Shown here in pieces: positions 26,407 to 35,171 of a stretch of 64,000 bases of DNA. The notes under the pieces were generated by a model. The model made no database searches and was not told the origin of the DNA. It saw only the letters and a program-made list of their open reading frames with translations. Numbering within the stretch: position 1 is the stretch's first letter; every line of letters begins with the position of its first letter. A program made the translations under genes and the position numbers. The stretch is from Planctomycetota bacterium (GTDB lineage: Bacteria; Planctomycetota; UBA1135; UBA2386), in assembly GCA_020848735.1 (NCBI GenBank), contig JADLHO010000136.1, positions 1 to 64,000 of the forward strand. The letters are read 5' to 3'.

Positions 26407-26727
26407 TCAGTTGAGGAGGTCTTCGAAGAGCGCGAGGGCATCCAACTCTGCCGGCTTCACACCGTCGACGCGGATCACGGCCTTGGCCGCCGCGAGGAAC
26501 TCGCGGCGATGGGCCATGGGGACCTCGGTGGGATCCACCGCGTCGGCGGGCGGCGGCACCTTCAACCACGCCGCGACCGTCTGGCGTTCCGCGGCGGAGA
26601 GTCCGGACCGGGCGGCGAGGCGCTCGACGAGCGCCCGCTCCTTCTCGGTGACCGTCAGATCGGTCCAGGCGAACGAGCAGACGAAGCGAAGGAGACGCAG
26701 TCGTTCCGCGGGTGTGAGTCGATCCAT
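26407..26727 (-). CDS. TerB-like domain protein
   Basis: A 106-residue small helical protein resembling the tellurite-resistance TerB/DjlA domain. ATG at 26727 reads MDRLTPAERLRLLRFVCSFAWTDLTVTEKERALVERLAARSGLSAAERQTVAAWL, with the acidic-loop spacing of the TerB four-helix bundle (TDLTVTEKE replaces the usual DGxxxxxE). The C-terminus has FLAAAKAVIRVDGVKPAELDALALFEDLL, the second half of the repeat. TerB proteins often sense stress and bind metal; no more can be said. It is operonic with the propeller lipoprotein that follows. Confidence 0.8.
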   Translation of the reverse strand: MDRLTPAERLRLLRFVCSFAWTDLTVTEKERALVERLAARSGLSAAERQTVAAWLKVPPPADAVDPTEVPMAHRREFLAAAKAVIRVDGVKPAELDALALFEDLLN

Positions 26728-26857
26728 GCGAGTTCCACGCGAGTGATGCCGAGCGCGCGGAACTCTAGCGGCAGGACTCCGCGATCGCTCTTCGTCCCTG
26801 CGGCAATGATCCCGTCGCGCTGCTCCGCGCCATCCACGACTCGGGCCCGGCACGAGC

Positions 26858-26908
26858 ATCGCAACGCGACGCGATCCATCGCTCGACGAGCCGAACACGC
26901 GTTGCGAT
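26858..26908. promoter_or_regulatory. 11-bp inverted repeat between divergent genes
   Basis: Arms 26858-26868 (ATCGCAACGCG) and 26898-26908 are perfect inverted copies separated by 29 bp. They sit in the 246-bp gap between the divergent TerB-like and histidine-kinase genes, upstream of both. The spacing suits an operator half-site pair more than a terminator. No other evidence. Confidence 0.3.
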
Positions 26909-26973
26909 CGACATGAGTTCACGGCTCGACTGTCGATCGATGCCACGAAGTGTCGATCAACGATGGTGTTGCC

Positions 26974-28182
26974 ATGTGTGAGGCGATCACTATCCTTCCC
27001 GACGCTCGCTGCTGCATGAACACGGACGCGACTCGATTCGAGCGCCGCGATGACACCATGCGACGTGGATCGAAACCGATTCACGCTGACGTGGCCTCGT
27101 CGGAGCGCGGCGAGTCGCCGTGTTCTCACGCGGCCGAGACGAAGGGCGAGCGCCTCGTCGAACTCGATGCCGTCGCGTGGTCGCAGGGCGAAGCGCCGCG
27201 GTCGCGCATCGAGAGCCTGCTCGCGCGATGCCTGGAGTCCTTCGCGGCGCAGTTCGCGAGCCTGGAGCTGGATGGCGAGGAGAGCCTCTGGGCCGGCGAT
27301 GCCGAGCTGGGCCATGGCCGCGGTGCGCTCGCGTTGCCACTCGGCCTGGGTCCGAAGGCGCGCCTCGTGATCGCGCGTCGGGATGCGGATGCGAAGCCCT
27401 TCGACGCGGGCGATCGTGCGGCGCTCGCCGTGGTCGCCCAACGCCTCGCCGTGCTCACCGGACAGCTGCACAACGAGCGCCTGCTCGGCGCGGCCCAGCG
27501 CTTCGAAGCGCTCGGGCGACTGACGAGCGGGGTCGCCCACGACTTCAACAACGCCCTGACCGCGATCCGCGGCTACGTGCAGCTCGTCGACCTCGAGATG
27601 CCGGCGGGATCGCCGGCCCGCGCCCTCGCCGCACCGGCGCAGCAATCGATCGACTTCGCCGCCGCGCTCACGCGGCAGTTGCTCGACTTCACCTGCGGCG
27701 CCGAGGCGACGGGCCCGATCCGGCTGAACGACGCGATCCGCAGCGTCGATCGCCTGCTGCGCACGCTCCTGGGCGATCGTCGGAAGCTCGTGCTCGCGCT
27801 CGCACCGAGCAGCCCGATCGTGCGCGCGAGCGGCACGGCACTCGGACAGATCGTCCTCAATCTCGTGGCCAACGCGCGCGATGCGCTCGCCGACGGCGGC
27901 ACCGTGACGATCAGGTCCGGAGCCGTCCGGAGCGCCGGGCGTCACGACGCGGAGCTCGTCGTGAGCGACGACGGCTGCGGCATCGCGCCTCAGCACCTGC
28001 CGCACCTGTTCGAGCCCCTGTTCACGACGAAGCCGCTCGGCCAGGGCACCGGCCTCGGACTCGCGACCGTGCGCAGCATCGTCACCGGCCTCGGCGGCAG
28101 CATCGCCGTCACCAGCGACGCCGGTCGCGGTGCGACCTTCACCATCCGCATCCCCGCGGCGGACAGCGCCGCGAACCCGTAG
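26974..28182 (+). CDS. soluble sensor histidine kinase
   Basis: Histidine kinase of about 402 residues. No membrane segment is seen; residues about 60-165 look like a GAF-type sensor (LELDGEESLWAG.. LALPLGLGPKARLVIARR.. FDAGDRAALAVVAQRLAVL). The phospho-acceptor lies in LTSGVAHDFNNALTAIRGY (His189), the HDFNN subclass often paired with NtrC-like or hybrid signalling. ATPase boxes: IVLNLVANARDAL, VVSDDGCGIAPQHLPHLFEPLFTTKPLGQGTGLGLATV and GRGATFTIRIP. The start is uncertain: ATG 26974, ATG 27016 and a GTG at 26950 are all possible. The next gene starts 10 bp after its stop. No response regulator is adjacent. Confidence 0.9.
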   Translation: MCEAITILPDARCCMNTDATRFERRDDTMRRGSKPIHADVASSERGESPCSHAAETKGERLVELDAVAWSQGEAPRSRIESLLARCLESFAAQFASLELDGEESLWAGDAELGHGRGALALPLGLGPKARLVIARRDADAKPFDAGDRAALAVVAQRLAVLTGQLHNERLLGAAQRFEALGRLTSGVAHDFNNALTAIRGYVQLVDLEMPAGSPARALAAPAQQSIDFAAALTRQLLDFTCGAEATGPIRLNDAIRSVDRLLRTLLGDRRKLVLALAPSSPIVRASGTALGQIVLNLVANARDALADGGTVTIRSGAVRSAGRHDAELVVSDDGCGIAPQHLPHLFEPLFTTKPLGQGTGLGLATVRSIVTGLGGSIAVTSDAGRGATFTIRIPAADSAANP

Positions 28183-28192
28183 CAAGACCGTG

Positions 28193-28762
28193 ATGCAGAC
28201 CACACCTCTCGGCGTCGAAGTCGAACCCGACCCAACGCTCACCGCGACCCCGGTCATCGGAGTCGCGAGGATCGGCGGGGCCTTCCGTGTCGTCGCCGTC
28301 CAACCGCTCGCGGTCGGCGACCGGGTCCTCCATCTCGAGGGCATCCTCGTCAGCGCACCGACGCGCTACACGGTGCAGGTCGGGGCGCAGGAGCACGTCG
28401 AGATGCCACCGGGTTCGTCGCTCGCCGAGCAGCTCGACCGCTACTCGTGGCGCTTCCTCAACCACTCGTGCGAGCCGAACGCGCGGATCGACGGCCGCGA
28501 GCTCGTCGCACTGCGGGCCATCGCGCCGTGGGAGGAGGTCACCTTCGACTACGCGACGACCGAGTACGACATGGCCGAGCCGTTCGCGTGCGGCTGCGGT
28601 GCCGCGTCGTGCATCGGTCGCGTGCGCGGCTATCGCTGGCTCGCCGAGGCGCGCCGCAAGGTGATCCGCGATCACGTCGCGCCGCACGTCCTGGAGCTGC
28701 ACGCCCAACGCGCGCGCAGTCCGCGCCCGACCCGGAAGCGCGCCGCGCCTTCGAACCCGTGA
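28193..28762 (+). CDS. SET-domain protein
   Basis: A 189-residue protein with a compact SET domain, the fold of protein lysine methyltransferases. N-terminal strands (VIGVARIGGAFRVVAVQPLAVGDRVLHLEG), then the pseudoknot motifs RFLNHSCEPNARI (Asn90, His91, Ser92, Cys93) and WEEVTFDYATTEYDM, and a post-SET-like cysteine cluster FACGCGAASCIGRVRGY that can bind zinc. The C-terminus is basic (RARSPRPTRKRAAP), perhaps for nucleic acid or ribosome binding. Bacterial SET proteins exist in chlamydiae and planctomycetes and can modify DNA-binding proteins. It lies 10 bp after the kinase and 25 bp before the NRPS-like gene, so it belongs to their operon. Substrate unknown. Confidence 0.9.
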   Translation: MQTTPLGVEVEPDPTLTATPVIGVARIGGAFRVVAVQPLAVGDRVLHLEGILVSAPTRYTVQVGAQEHVEMPPGSSLAEQLDRYSWRFLNHSCEPNARIDGRELVALRAIAPWEEVTFDYATTEYDMAEPFACGCGAASCIGRVRGYRWLAEARRKVIRDHVAPHVLELHAQRARSPRPTRKRAAPSNP

Positions 28763-28787
28763 GTCCCGCCCTCGCGACGCACGCGCC

Positions 28788-31700
28788 ATGAGCCGTCTGG
28801 GCGCGAACCGCGAGGCCCCCACCCTGCTGCACCAGTTCTTCGAGGCTGCGGCAGCGCGCTGGGGCGAGGAGATCGCGATCGACGTGCCGCCGGGCCGCAA
28901 CCGGCCGGCGCGCACGACGACGAGCTACCGGCAACTCGCGCGCGAGGCCGAGCGGCTGAGCGCGCACCTGCGACCGCATGCGAGCCGGGACGCGGTCGTG
29001 GCGATCTTCCTGCCCCGCGATTCGGCGCGCGTCTATGCCGCACAGCTCGCGGTGCACGCGGCCGGACTCGCCTTCGTGTGCCCGGATCTGGCCTTCCCCG
29101 ACGCGCACCTCCGCTACGTGCTCGAGGATTCGCGCGCCGTGCTCGTGCTCACCGACGCCGCGGGCGCGACGCGGCTGCGCGCCTGCGGTGTCGACCCGGC
29201 CCGCCTGCTCGACGTCGACGCCCTGCCGGACGCCGTGCCGAGCACGCCGCAATCGGCGGCGGCCCGCCTCGCCTCGCCGCACGATCTCGCCTACCTGATC
29301 TACACCTCGGGCACGACCGGCAAGCCCAAGGGGGTGATGCTCGAGCACCGCGGCATCGCCAATCTCGTCGCCGCCGACCTGCGCGAGTTCGGACTCGGGC
29401 CGAAGGATCGCGTCGCGCAGGGCTCGTCGTCGGCCTACGACAGCTCGCTCGAGGAGACCTGGCTCGCGCTCGCCAGCGGCGCGACGGTCGTCGTGATGGA
29501 CGACGAGGCCGCGCGCCTCGGCCCCGACCTCGTCGCCTGGCTGCGCGACGAGCGCATCACCGTGCTCTGTCCACCGCCGACGCAGCTGCGCACGACCGGC
29601 TGTGACGAACCCTGGCGCGAGCTGCCGGATCTGCGCCTGATCTACGCGGGTGGCGAGGCGCTGCCGCAGGACCTCGCCGATCGCTGGAGCAGGGACCGCC
29701 GCTTCGTCAACGGCTATGGGCCGACGGAGTGCACCGTCACCGTCGTGCGCGGCGAAGTGCGACCGGGCGAAGCGGTCGCGATCGGCACGCCGGTCCAAGG
29801 TCACGTCGCGCACGTGCTCGGTCCCGATCTCGAGCCCGTGCCCGAGGGTCAGAGCGGCGAGCTCTGCATCGCCGGTGTCGGCGTGGCCCGCGGCTATCTC
29901 GGCCGCGACGATCTCAGCGCCGAACGCTTCGTGCAGCACCCGCGCTTCGGCCGCATCTACCGCACGGGCGATCGCGTGCGCCGCGCCCACGACGGCCGGC
30001 TCTTCTACGAGGGTCGCCTCGACGCCCAGGTGAAGCTGCGCGGCTACCGCATCGAGCTCGAGGAGATCGAGGCGCGCCTCGCGGCCTGCGACGGCGTGCG
30101 CGAGGCCGCCTGCCGCGTGCTCGGTCAGGACGGGAACGCGACGCTCGCCGCCTACGTCGTCGCGAGCGACGGCGCCAGGCTGCCGGGATTCGAGCGGCTC
30201 GCCGAACGCCTGCGCGCCGAGCTGCCCGCCTACATGGTGCCGAGTCGCTTCGCGCAGCTCGACGCGCTGCCGACGACCGTCGGCGGGAAGCTCGACCGCA
30301 AGGCCCTGCCCGAGATCGAGGCGAAGCCCGCGACGAACGGCGTGCACCGCGCGGCGATCGCTCCGCGTGACGGCGCGGAGCGCGCCATCGCCGCCGCGTT
30401 CGCGCGCGCGCTCGGCCGCAGCGACCCTCTGCCGCTCGACGGCGACTTCTTCGAACTCGGCGGCGACTCCGTGCGCGCCGCGCTGCTCGTCTCGCGACTC
30501 CGCGACGATCCCGCGACGGCGCAGCTCACCGTGCGCGACGTGTACGACGCCCGCACGATCGAGGGCCTCGCCGCGCGCGCGCGCGCACGGAGCGAGGCGC
30601 AGCACACCCGGGCGCGGCGTGCGCCGCGCGCACGGAGCCCCGAGAGCCGGCCCGTGCTCGTCACGCTCGCGCAGGCGCTCTGGCTCGCGCTCGGCGTCGG
30701 CGCCGCGGCCGCGATCACCTACGCGGCCGCGTTCGTCGCGCTGCCCTGGGCGCTCGACTGGATCGAGCCGATCACCCTGCTCCTCCTCGCGCCGCTCTTC
30801 GGCTTCGCCGCGCTGGCGATGCAGGGCGTGTTCGGCCTCGCCTTCGCGGTCGCCGTCAAACGCGCGCTCATCGGGCGCTATGTCGCCGGTCGCATTCCCG
30901 CCTGGAGCTGGCAGCACTTCCGGCACTGGATCGTGCAGCATGCGGTGCGCGCGGTGCCCTGGTCGTCGATCCAGGGCACGGTGTTCCAGACGCTGGCGCT
31001 GCGCGCCCTCGGTGCACGGATCGGCACGGGCGTCCACCTCCACCGCGGCGTCGACCTCCTCTGCGGTGGCTGGGACCTGCTCGAGATCGAGGACGACGTC
31101 TCCGTCGGCCAGGACGCATCGCTCGGCCTTGTCGAGATGGAGGACGGCCATCTCGTGCTCGGTCCGATCACGCTGCGCCGCGGCGCCACGCTCGAGGTGC
31201 GGGCCGGGGTCGAGGCGAACACCATCGTCGAGGCGAATGGCTGCCTCGCCGCGCTCTCGTGCCTGCCGGCCGGCGGTCACATCCGCGCGGGGGAGCGCTG
31301 GGATGGCGTCCCCGCGCATCCCGCGGGTCGCTCGGCACCGCCGCCCCAGGTCACGCACCCCGGCGAACGTCTCGGGCCGCTGCGACACGGCCTCACGCTG
31401 ATCGCGACGCGCGGCGCGCGCAGTTGGTTGGCCGGCCTCCCCTTCCTGCTCCTGACGATCGCGCTCCTGCTCGCGTGGGACGTCGACTCCGCGCGCCTGC
31501 AGGCCTGGCTCACCGATCCCGTGTTCCCCGTGGGCAAGGTCGCGATCGTGCTCGCGATCGTGCTCGTCGCGCTGCCGCTCGGGCTCGTCGTGCAGGCCTT
31601 GCTGCTGCGCTGGACCAAGCGCGTCGCCGCGGGAACGCTGCGCACCCACAGCCGCGAGCACGTGCGGCTGATGAACCGCACCCACGCGATCGATGCCGCG

Positions 31701-32777
31701 AGCGAATGGCTGAGCGGTGCCCTGCTCTGGCCGATGTGGCTGCGCCTCGCGGGCATGAAGCTCGGCGCCGACGTCGAGATCAGCACGATCCTCGATGCGC
31801 TGCCGGAGCAGGTGCGCATCGGCTCCCGCTGTTTCCTCGCGGACGGCATCTACCTGGCCGGACCCCGCGTCGATCGCGGCACCGTGACGGTGGCGCCGGT
31901 CGCGATCGGCGACGACAGCTTCCTCGGCAACCACGTCGTGATCCCGCCCGGCGTGACGCTGCCCGACGGCGTCCTGCTCGGCGTCTGCACGGTCGCCGAC
32001 CAGGAGCGAATGCGACCGGGTAGCTCCTGGTTCGGGCATCCGCCCTTCGAGCTGCCGCGGCGTGAGATCGTCGAGGTCGATCGACGGCTCACGCACGAGC
32101 CCGGAGCCGTGCGCTACCTCAACCGCATGCTCTGGGAGCTGGCCCGCCTCGGCCTGCCGATCGTGCCGGCACTCGCGCTCATGGCCTGGATCGCGGTCAT
32201 GTCCGCCGCTGCGCACGACGTGAGCGGTCCCTGGCTCTGGCTCGGCCTCGCACCGGCGATCACGTTGGCGTTCGGGCTCGGCTTCGCGGTCCTGGTCCTC
32301 GCGATGAAGTGGGCGCTGCTCGGCCGCGTGGCCGCGGGCCAGCACGCGCTCTGGTCGTGCTGGTGCAGCCGCTGGGATTTCCTCTACGTCGCGTGGGGCT
32401 ATCTCGGCCGCGCGGTGCTCGAGCCGCTCGACGGCACGCTCCTGCTCTCCGCCTATCTGCGCCTCATGGGCATGCGGATCGGCCGCCGCGTCGTGCTCGG
32501 CCCGGGCTTCGCGCACGTCGTCGATCCCGACATGCTCGTCCTCGAAGACGACTGCACGGTCGACACGATGTTCCAGGCGCACAGCTTCGAGGACCGCGTG
32601 CTCAAGATCGCTCCCGTGCGCATCGGTCGCGGGGCCACCGTCAAGCGCGCCTCGGTGATCCTCTACGGCGCCGACGTCGGCGAGCACAGCGAGGTCGCCG
32701 CGCACAGCGTCGTCATGAAGAACGAGGAGCTCCTCGCCGGCCAGGTCTACGCGGGCGTGCCCACGCGACCGGCCTGA
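28788..32777 (+). CDS. epsilon-poly-lysine-synthetase-like NRPS
   Basis: A 1,329-residue membrane NRPS of the Pls type (adenylation, carrier, then membrane domains with the NRPS terminal domain). Adenylation: A3 YTSGTTGKPKGVMLEH (172-187), A4 AYDSSLEE with Asp218 that binds the amino group of an amino acid, A5 NGYGPTE (308-314), A7/A8 YRTGDRVRR and KLRGYRIELEEIEA, A10 GGKLDRKAL. Carrier domain with Ser561 in LGGDSVRAALLV. The C-terminal ~700 residues hold about six membrane helices in three pairs and alternate with left-handed beta-helix/acyltransferase-like modules (GARIGTGVHLHRGVD, IGDDSFLGNHVVIPPGV, GRGATVKRASVILYGADVGEHSEVA). Pls makes homopoly-amino acids without a condensation domain; the amino acid here cannot be read reliably. 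Confidence 0.9.
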   Translation: MSRLGANREAPTLLHQFFEAAAARWGEEIAIDVPPGRNRPARTTTSYRQLAREAERLSAHLRPHASRDAVVAIFLPRDSARVYAAQLAVHAAGLAFVCPDLAFPDAHLRYVLEDSRAVLVLTDAAGATRLRACGVDPARLLDVDALPDAVPSTPQSAAARLASPHDLAYLIYTSGTTGKPKGVMLEHRGIANLVAADLREFGLGPKDRVAQGSSSAYDSSLEETWLALASGATVVVMDDEAARLGPDLVAWLRDERITVLCPPPTQLRTTGCDEPWRELPDLRLIYAGGEALPQDLADRWSRDRRFVNGYGPTECTVTVVRGEVRPGEAVAIGTPVQGHVAHVLGPDLEPVPEGQSGELCIAGVGVARGYLGRDDLSAERFVQHPRFGRIYRTGDRVRRAHDGRLFYEGRLDAQVKLRGYRIELEEIEARLAACDGVREAACRVLGQDGNATLAAYVVASDGARLPGFERLAERLRAELPAYMVPSRFAQLDALPTTVGGKLDRKALPEIEAKPATNGVHRAAIAPRDGAERAIAAAFARALGRSDPLPLDGDFFELGGDSVRAALLVSRLRDDPATAQLTVRDVYDARTIEGLAARARARSEAQHTRARRAPRARSPESRPVLVTLAQALWLALGVGAAAAITYAAAFVALPWALDWIEPITLLLLAPLFGFAALAMQGVFGLAFAVAVKRALIGRYVAGRIPAWSWQHFRHWIVQHAVRAVPWSSIQGTVFQTLALRALGARIGTGVHLHRGVDLLCGGWDLLEIEDDVSVGQDASLGLVEMEDGHLVLGPITLRRGATLEVRAGVEANTIVEANGCLAALSCLPAGGHIRAGERWDGVPAHPAGRSAPPPQVTHPGERLGPLRHGLTLIATRGARSWLAGLPFLLLTIALLLAWDVDSARLQAWLTDPVFPVGKVAIVLAIVLVALPLGLVVQALLLRWTKRVAAGTLRTHSREHVRLMNRTHAIDAASEWLSGALLWPMWLRLAGMKLGADVEISTILDALPEQVRIGSRCFLADGIYLAGPRVDRGTVTVAPVAIGDDSFLGNHVVIPPGVTLPDGVLLGVCTVADQERMRPGSSWFGHPPFELPRREIVEVDRRLTHEPGAVRYLNRMLWELARLGLPIVPALALMAWIAVMSAAAHDVSGPWLWLGLAPAITLAFGLGFAVLVLAMKWALLGRVAAGQHALWSCWCSRWDFLYVAWGYLGRAVLEPLDGTLLLSAYLRLMGMRIGRRVVLGPGFAHVVDPDMLVLEDDCTVDTMFQAHSFEDRVLKIAPVRIGRGATVKRASVILYGADVGEHSEVAAHSVVMKNEELLAGQVYAGVPTRPA

Positions 32778-32842
32778 GACGCCGCGCCGCGTGGCGGAGG
32801 AATTCGGAGGGGCAGGCGCCGCACCGCGACAATCCCGACAGC

Positions 32843-33394
32843 GTGGACCTCGACGAACTCGTACGCCGCTTCCGCGGACCGCTCGCGGGCTACTGCGCGG
32901 CCCGCGGTCTCGACCCCGAGGCCGCGGACCGCGTGGCCCATGAGGTCTTCGTCACCGCCTGGCTCGCGCGTGCGCGCTTCCGCGGCGCGTTCGACGACCG
33001 CGGGGCGATCGGCGCGTGGCTGCGAGGGATCGCGCAGAACCTGCTGCGTGCGGCGCAGCGCGAGCGTCGACGCAGCGCGCGCCTCGAGGACGAACCGCCG
33101 GCACCGCCGCATCTCGAGCCGAGCGCGCTCGCGAGCGAAGCCGCGACCGTGGCGCGCGTGCGCGACGCCGTGCGCTCCCTTCCCCCCCACGAGCGCGAGG
33201 TGATCTGGATGTTCTACTTCGACGACGCCGCGACCCGCGAGGTCGCCGCCGTGCTCGGCATCACCGAGAAGGCCGTCGAGAACCGCCTGCGACGCGGACG
33301 CGAGACCTTGCGCCGTCGCCTCGCGAACCTCGCGCCGCAGGCGGTGCCCGCGCTGACCGGAGCCAGGGGTCCGGCACAGGAGCCGCGCCCATGA
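32843..33394 (+). CDS. ECF-like RNA polymerase sigma factor
   Basis: Sigma-70 family protein of 183 residues. Region 2: LDELVRRFRGPLAGYCAARGLDPEAADRVAHEVFVTAWLARARFRG, with GAWLRGIAQNLLRAAQRERRR as region 2.3-2.4. Region 4: VRDAVRSLPPHEREVIWMFYFDDAATREVAAVLGITEKAVENRLRRGRETLRRRL, a clear helix-turn-helix. The start is GTG at 32843, as no ATG or better codon lies nearby and the family match begins there; the GGAGG at 32807 is too far away to be its ribosome site. ATGA overlap with the next gene implies that gene is its membrane partner. 65 bp after the NRPS stop. Confidence 0.9.
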   Translation: MDLDELVRRFRGPLAGYCAARGLDPEAADRVAHEVFVTAWLARARFRGAFDDRGAIGAWLRGIAQNLLRAAQRERRRSARLEDEPPAPPHLEPSALASEAATVARVRDAVRSLPPHEREVIWMFYFDDAATREVAAVLGITEKAVENRLRRGRETLRRRLANLAPQAVPALTGARGPAQEPRP

Positions 33395-35088
33395 GCTCGA
33401 ACGTCCCAGACGATCCCCTCGAGCTCCGGCTCCGCGCCGCGCTCGCGCCGCGCCGCACGACGGCGGAGTTCCTGCGCGAGGTGCAGGCCGAGATCGAGCG
33501 GGCACCGGCATCGCGGGAGCGCGCGCCGCAGGACGGGACCTGGCTGCAGCGTGCGGCGGCCGGTCTGCCACCGCTCGGTGAGACGAGCTGGCCGGGCTGG
33601 AAGTCCGCGCTCTTCGTGCTCGGACTCCCCCTGCTCGCGCTGCTCGCGCTCCTCGCCGCGCTCGGCTGGTCGCTCACGCGCTGGCGCGGACTCGATGCCT
33701 CGCGCGCCACGCGCGCCGGACTCGAGCGCTCCCTCGCGTGGTGGGCCGGCAGCGCGCCGGTCCAGCTCGTCTGCTTCATGGCGAGCGTGGCGCTGATGGT
33801 CGTCGCACCCGCGCACGGCGTGGCGATCCTCGGCGGCGGACTCGCGGTCTACCTCACACACGTCGCGCGCGAGCGCAGCCGGCTCGGGATCGCCGATCGG
33901 GCGAGCGTCGGCCTGCTCTGCGCGACGGCGCTCCTGCTCGCGCTCCCGCTGCTCTGCGGCACGGCGCTCTTCGCCGCGAGCGCTCCGGCACGCGACGCCC
34001 TGCTGCGCTTCGGCCAGCCGGCGCTGGTCCTCGCCGGACTGCTCTGCATCGCGCTGTCGCTCGCGGCGCCCACGCGCGCCGCGCGCCGCGCGGACGCCGG
34101 CGTGCTGCCGGGCATCCTGCTCGTGGGCGCGCTCTCGCTCGCCGCCCATTCGATCCACGCGTGGCTCGACTGGGCAGCGCGGCTCGACGAGGCGACGCGG
34201 ATCCAGGCAGCCCTCGCCGGCCCGCCCCATGCCGACGAGGACGCGCTGCCCTTCGCGACGCTCCGCCTCGCGGAGCCGATCACGCGCGCGGGACTCGCCG
34301 GCGATCTGCAGCTGCTCGACCGCACGCTCGCGCGCGAGCTCGCGTCCGGCCGGCCCGCGGCGCTCGTCGTCGAGGCCGCGGCGCGCGCGGGGCGCCTGGC
34401 ACCGGGCGTCCTCGAGCCCCATCGCGACGCGCGCATCGAGAGCCTCCTGCTCGCGCGCGAGGCGACGCTGCCGGATTTCGTCCGCGGCAGCGTCGCCTTC
34501 TGGGCCTTCCTCTGCTCCACGCAGACGAGCGCCGCGGAGCGCGCACGCGCTGCGGCGACGATCGCCCGCTCCTGGCCACAGCCCACGGAGCATTCCGCGT
34601 TGCCGACGGCGCACACGCTGGTCGTCGCGCTCGAGCTGCTCGGACAGGTCGAGCTCGTCGATGCGGCGAGGCCGGTGCTGCACGAGCTGCTGCGTGCGCT
34701 CTGGCATGTCGACCGCACGCCGCTCGTCGACGCCGGCTTCCTGCTCGGGAAGGACCTGCCCGGCGTGAGCGCGGAGTACGCGGCCGCCGCCCTGATGACG
34801 CGCCTCGGTGAGGCACCCGGCATCGACCGCGCGCGGTGGCGGGCGAGCCTCGAGGAGCGCGTGCTCGCCTGGTCGCGCATCGCGCGGCCCGAGTCCGCCC
34901 ACGCGTTCGTCGACGCGGTGATGCTGCGCGCGGCCACGGCGCTGCTCGATCGACGCTTCGGCGCGCCGTCGCCGGACCCGCTGCGCTTCCTCGCCACGCA
35001 CGACGCGACGATCGCGCTCGTGCTGCTCGCCGTCTGGGCCGTGGTCGCGACGCTGTGGGCAGGGCGCGGCGTCGAACGCGGTCCCTGA
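33391..35088 (+). CDS. multispanning membrane protein, probable anti-sigma partner
   Basis: A 565-residue protein whose ATG overlaps the sigma-factor stop (ATGA). The N-terminal ~70 residues are cytosolic (DDPLELRLRAALAPRRTTAEFLREVQAEIER), which could hold the sigma. About six hydrophobic helices follow up to residue 270 (LFVLGLPLLALLALLAALGW, VQLVCFMASVALMVVAPA, ASVGLLCATALLLALPLLCGTALF, ALVLAGLLCIALSLA, GVLPGILLVGALSLA). A long, helical extracytoplasmic region comes next, then one more C-terminal helix (TIALVLLAVWAVVATLWA). No zinc-anti-sigma signature (HxxxCxxC) is visible, so the anti-sigma role rests on position alone. Confidence 0.78.
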   Translation: MSSNVPDDPLELRLRAALAPRRTTAEFLREVQAEIERAPASRERAPQDGTWLQRAAAGLPPLGETSWPGWKSALFVLGLPLLALLALLAALGWSLTRWRGLDASRATRAGLERSLAWWAGSAPVQLVCFMASVALMVVAPAHGVAILGGGLAVYLTHVARERSRLGIADRASVGLLCATALLLALPLLCGTALFAASAPARDALLRFGQPALVLAGLLCIALSLAAPTRAARRADAGVLPGILLVGALSLAAHSIHAWLDWAARLDEATRIQAALAGPPHADEDALPFATLRLAEPITRAGLAGDLQLLDRTLARELASGRPAALVVEAAARAGRLAPGVLEPHRDARIESLLLAREATLPDFVRGSVAFWAFLCSTQTSAAERARAAATIARSWPQPTEHSALPTAHTLVVALELLGQVELVDAARPVLHELLRALWHVDRTPLVDAGFLLGKDLPGVSAEYAAAALMTRLGEAPGIDRARWRASLEERVLAWSRIARPESAHAFVDAVMLRAATALLDRRFGAPSPDPLRFLATHDATIALVLLAVWAVVATLWAGRGVERGP

Positions 35089-35171
35089 GCCGTCGCACCC
35101 TGCGAGACTTCACCGCGGCGCGCGGGCCGAGGAAGATCCCGCGTCCGCGCTCCGTCCGCATCCGCTCCCCC

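Noticed and set aside
28539-32705. A 1,388-codon open frame on the minus strand, antisense to the NRPS-like gene.
   Set aside because: It is a mirror of the plus-strand gene in very GC-rich DNA: high Arg/Ala/Glu/Asp, no domain similarity, no plausible start. The plus-strand reading has all the adenylation motifs.
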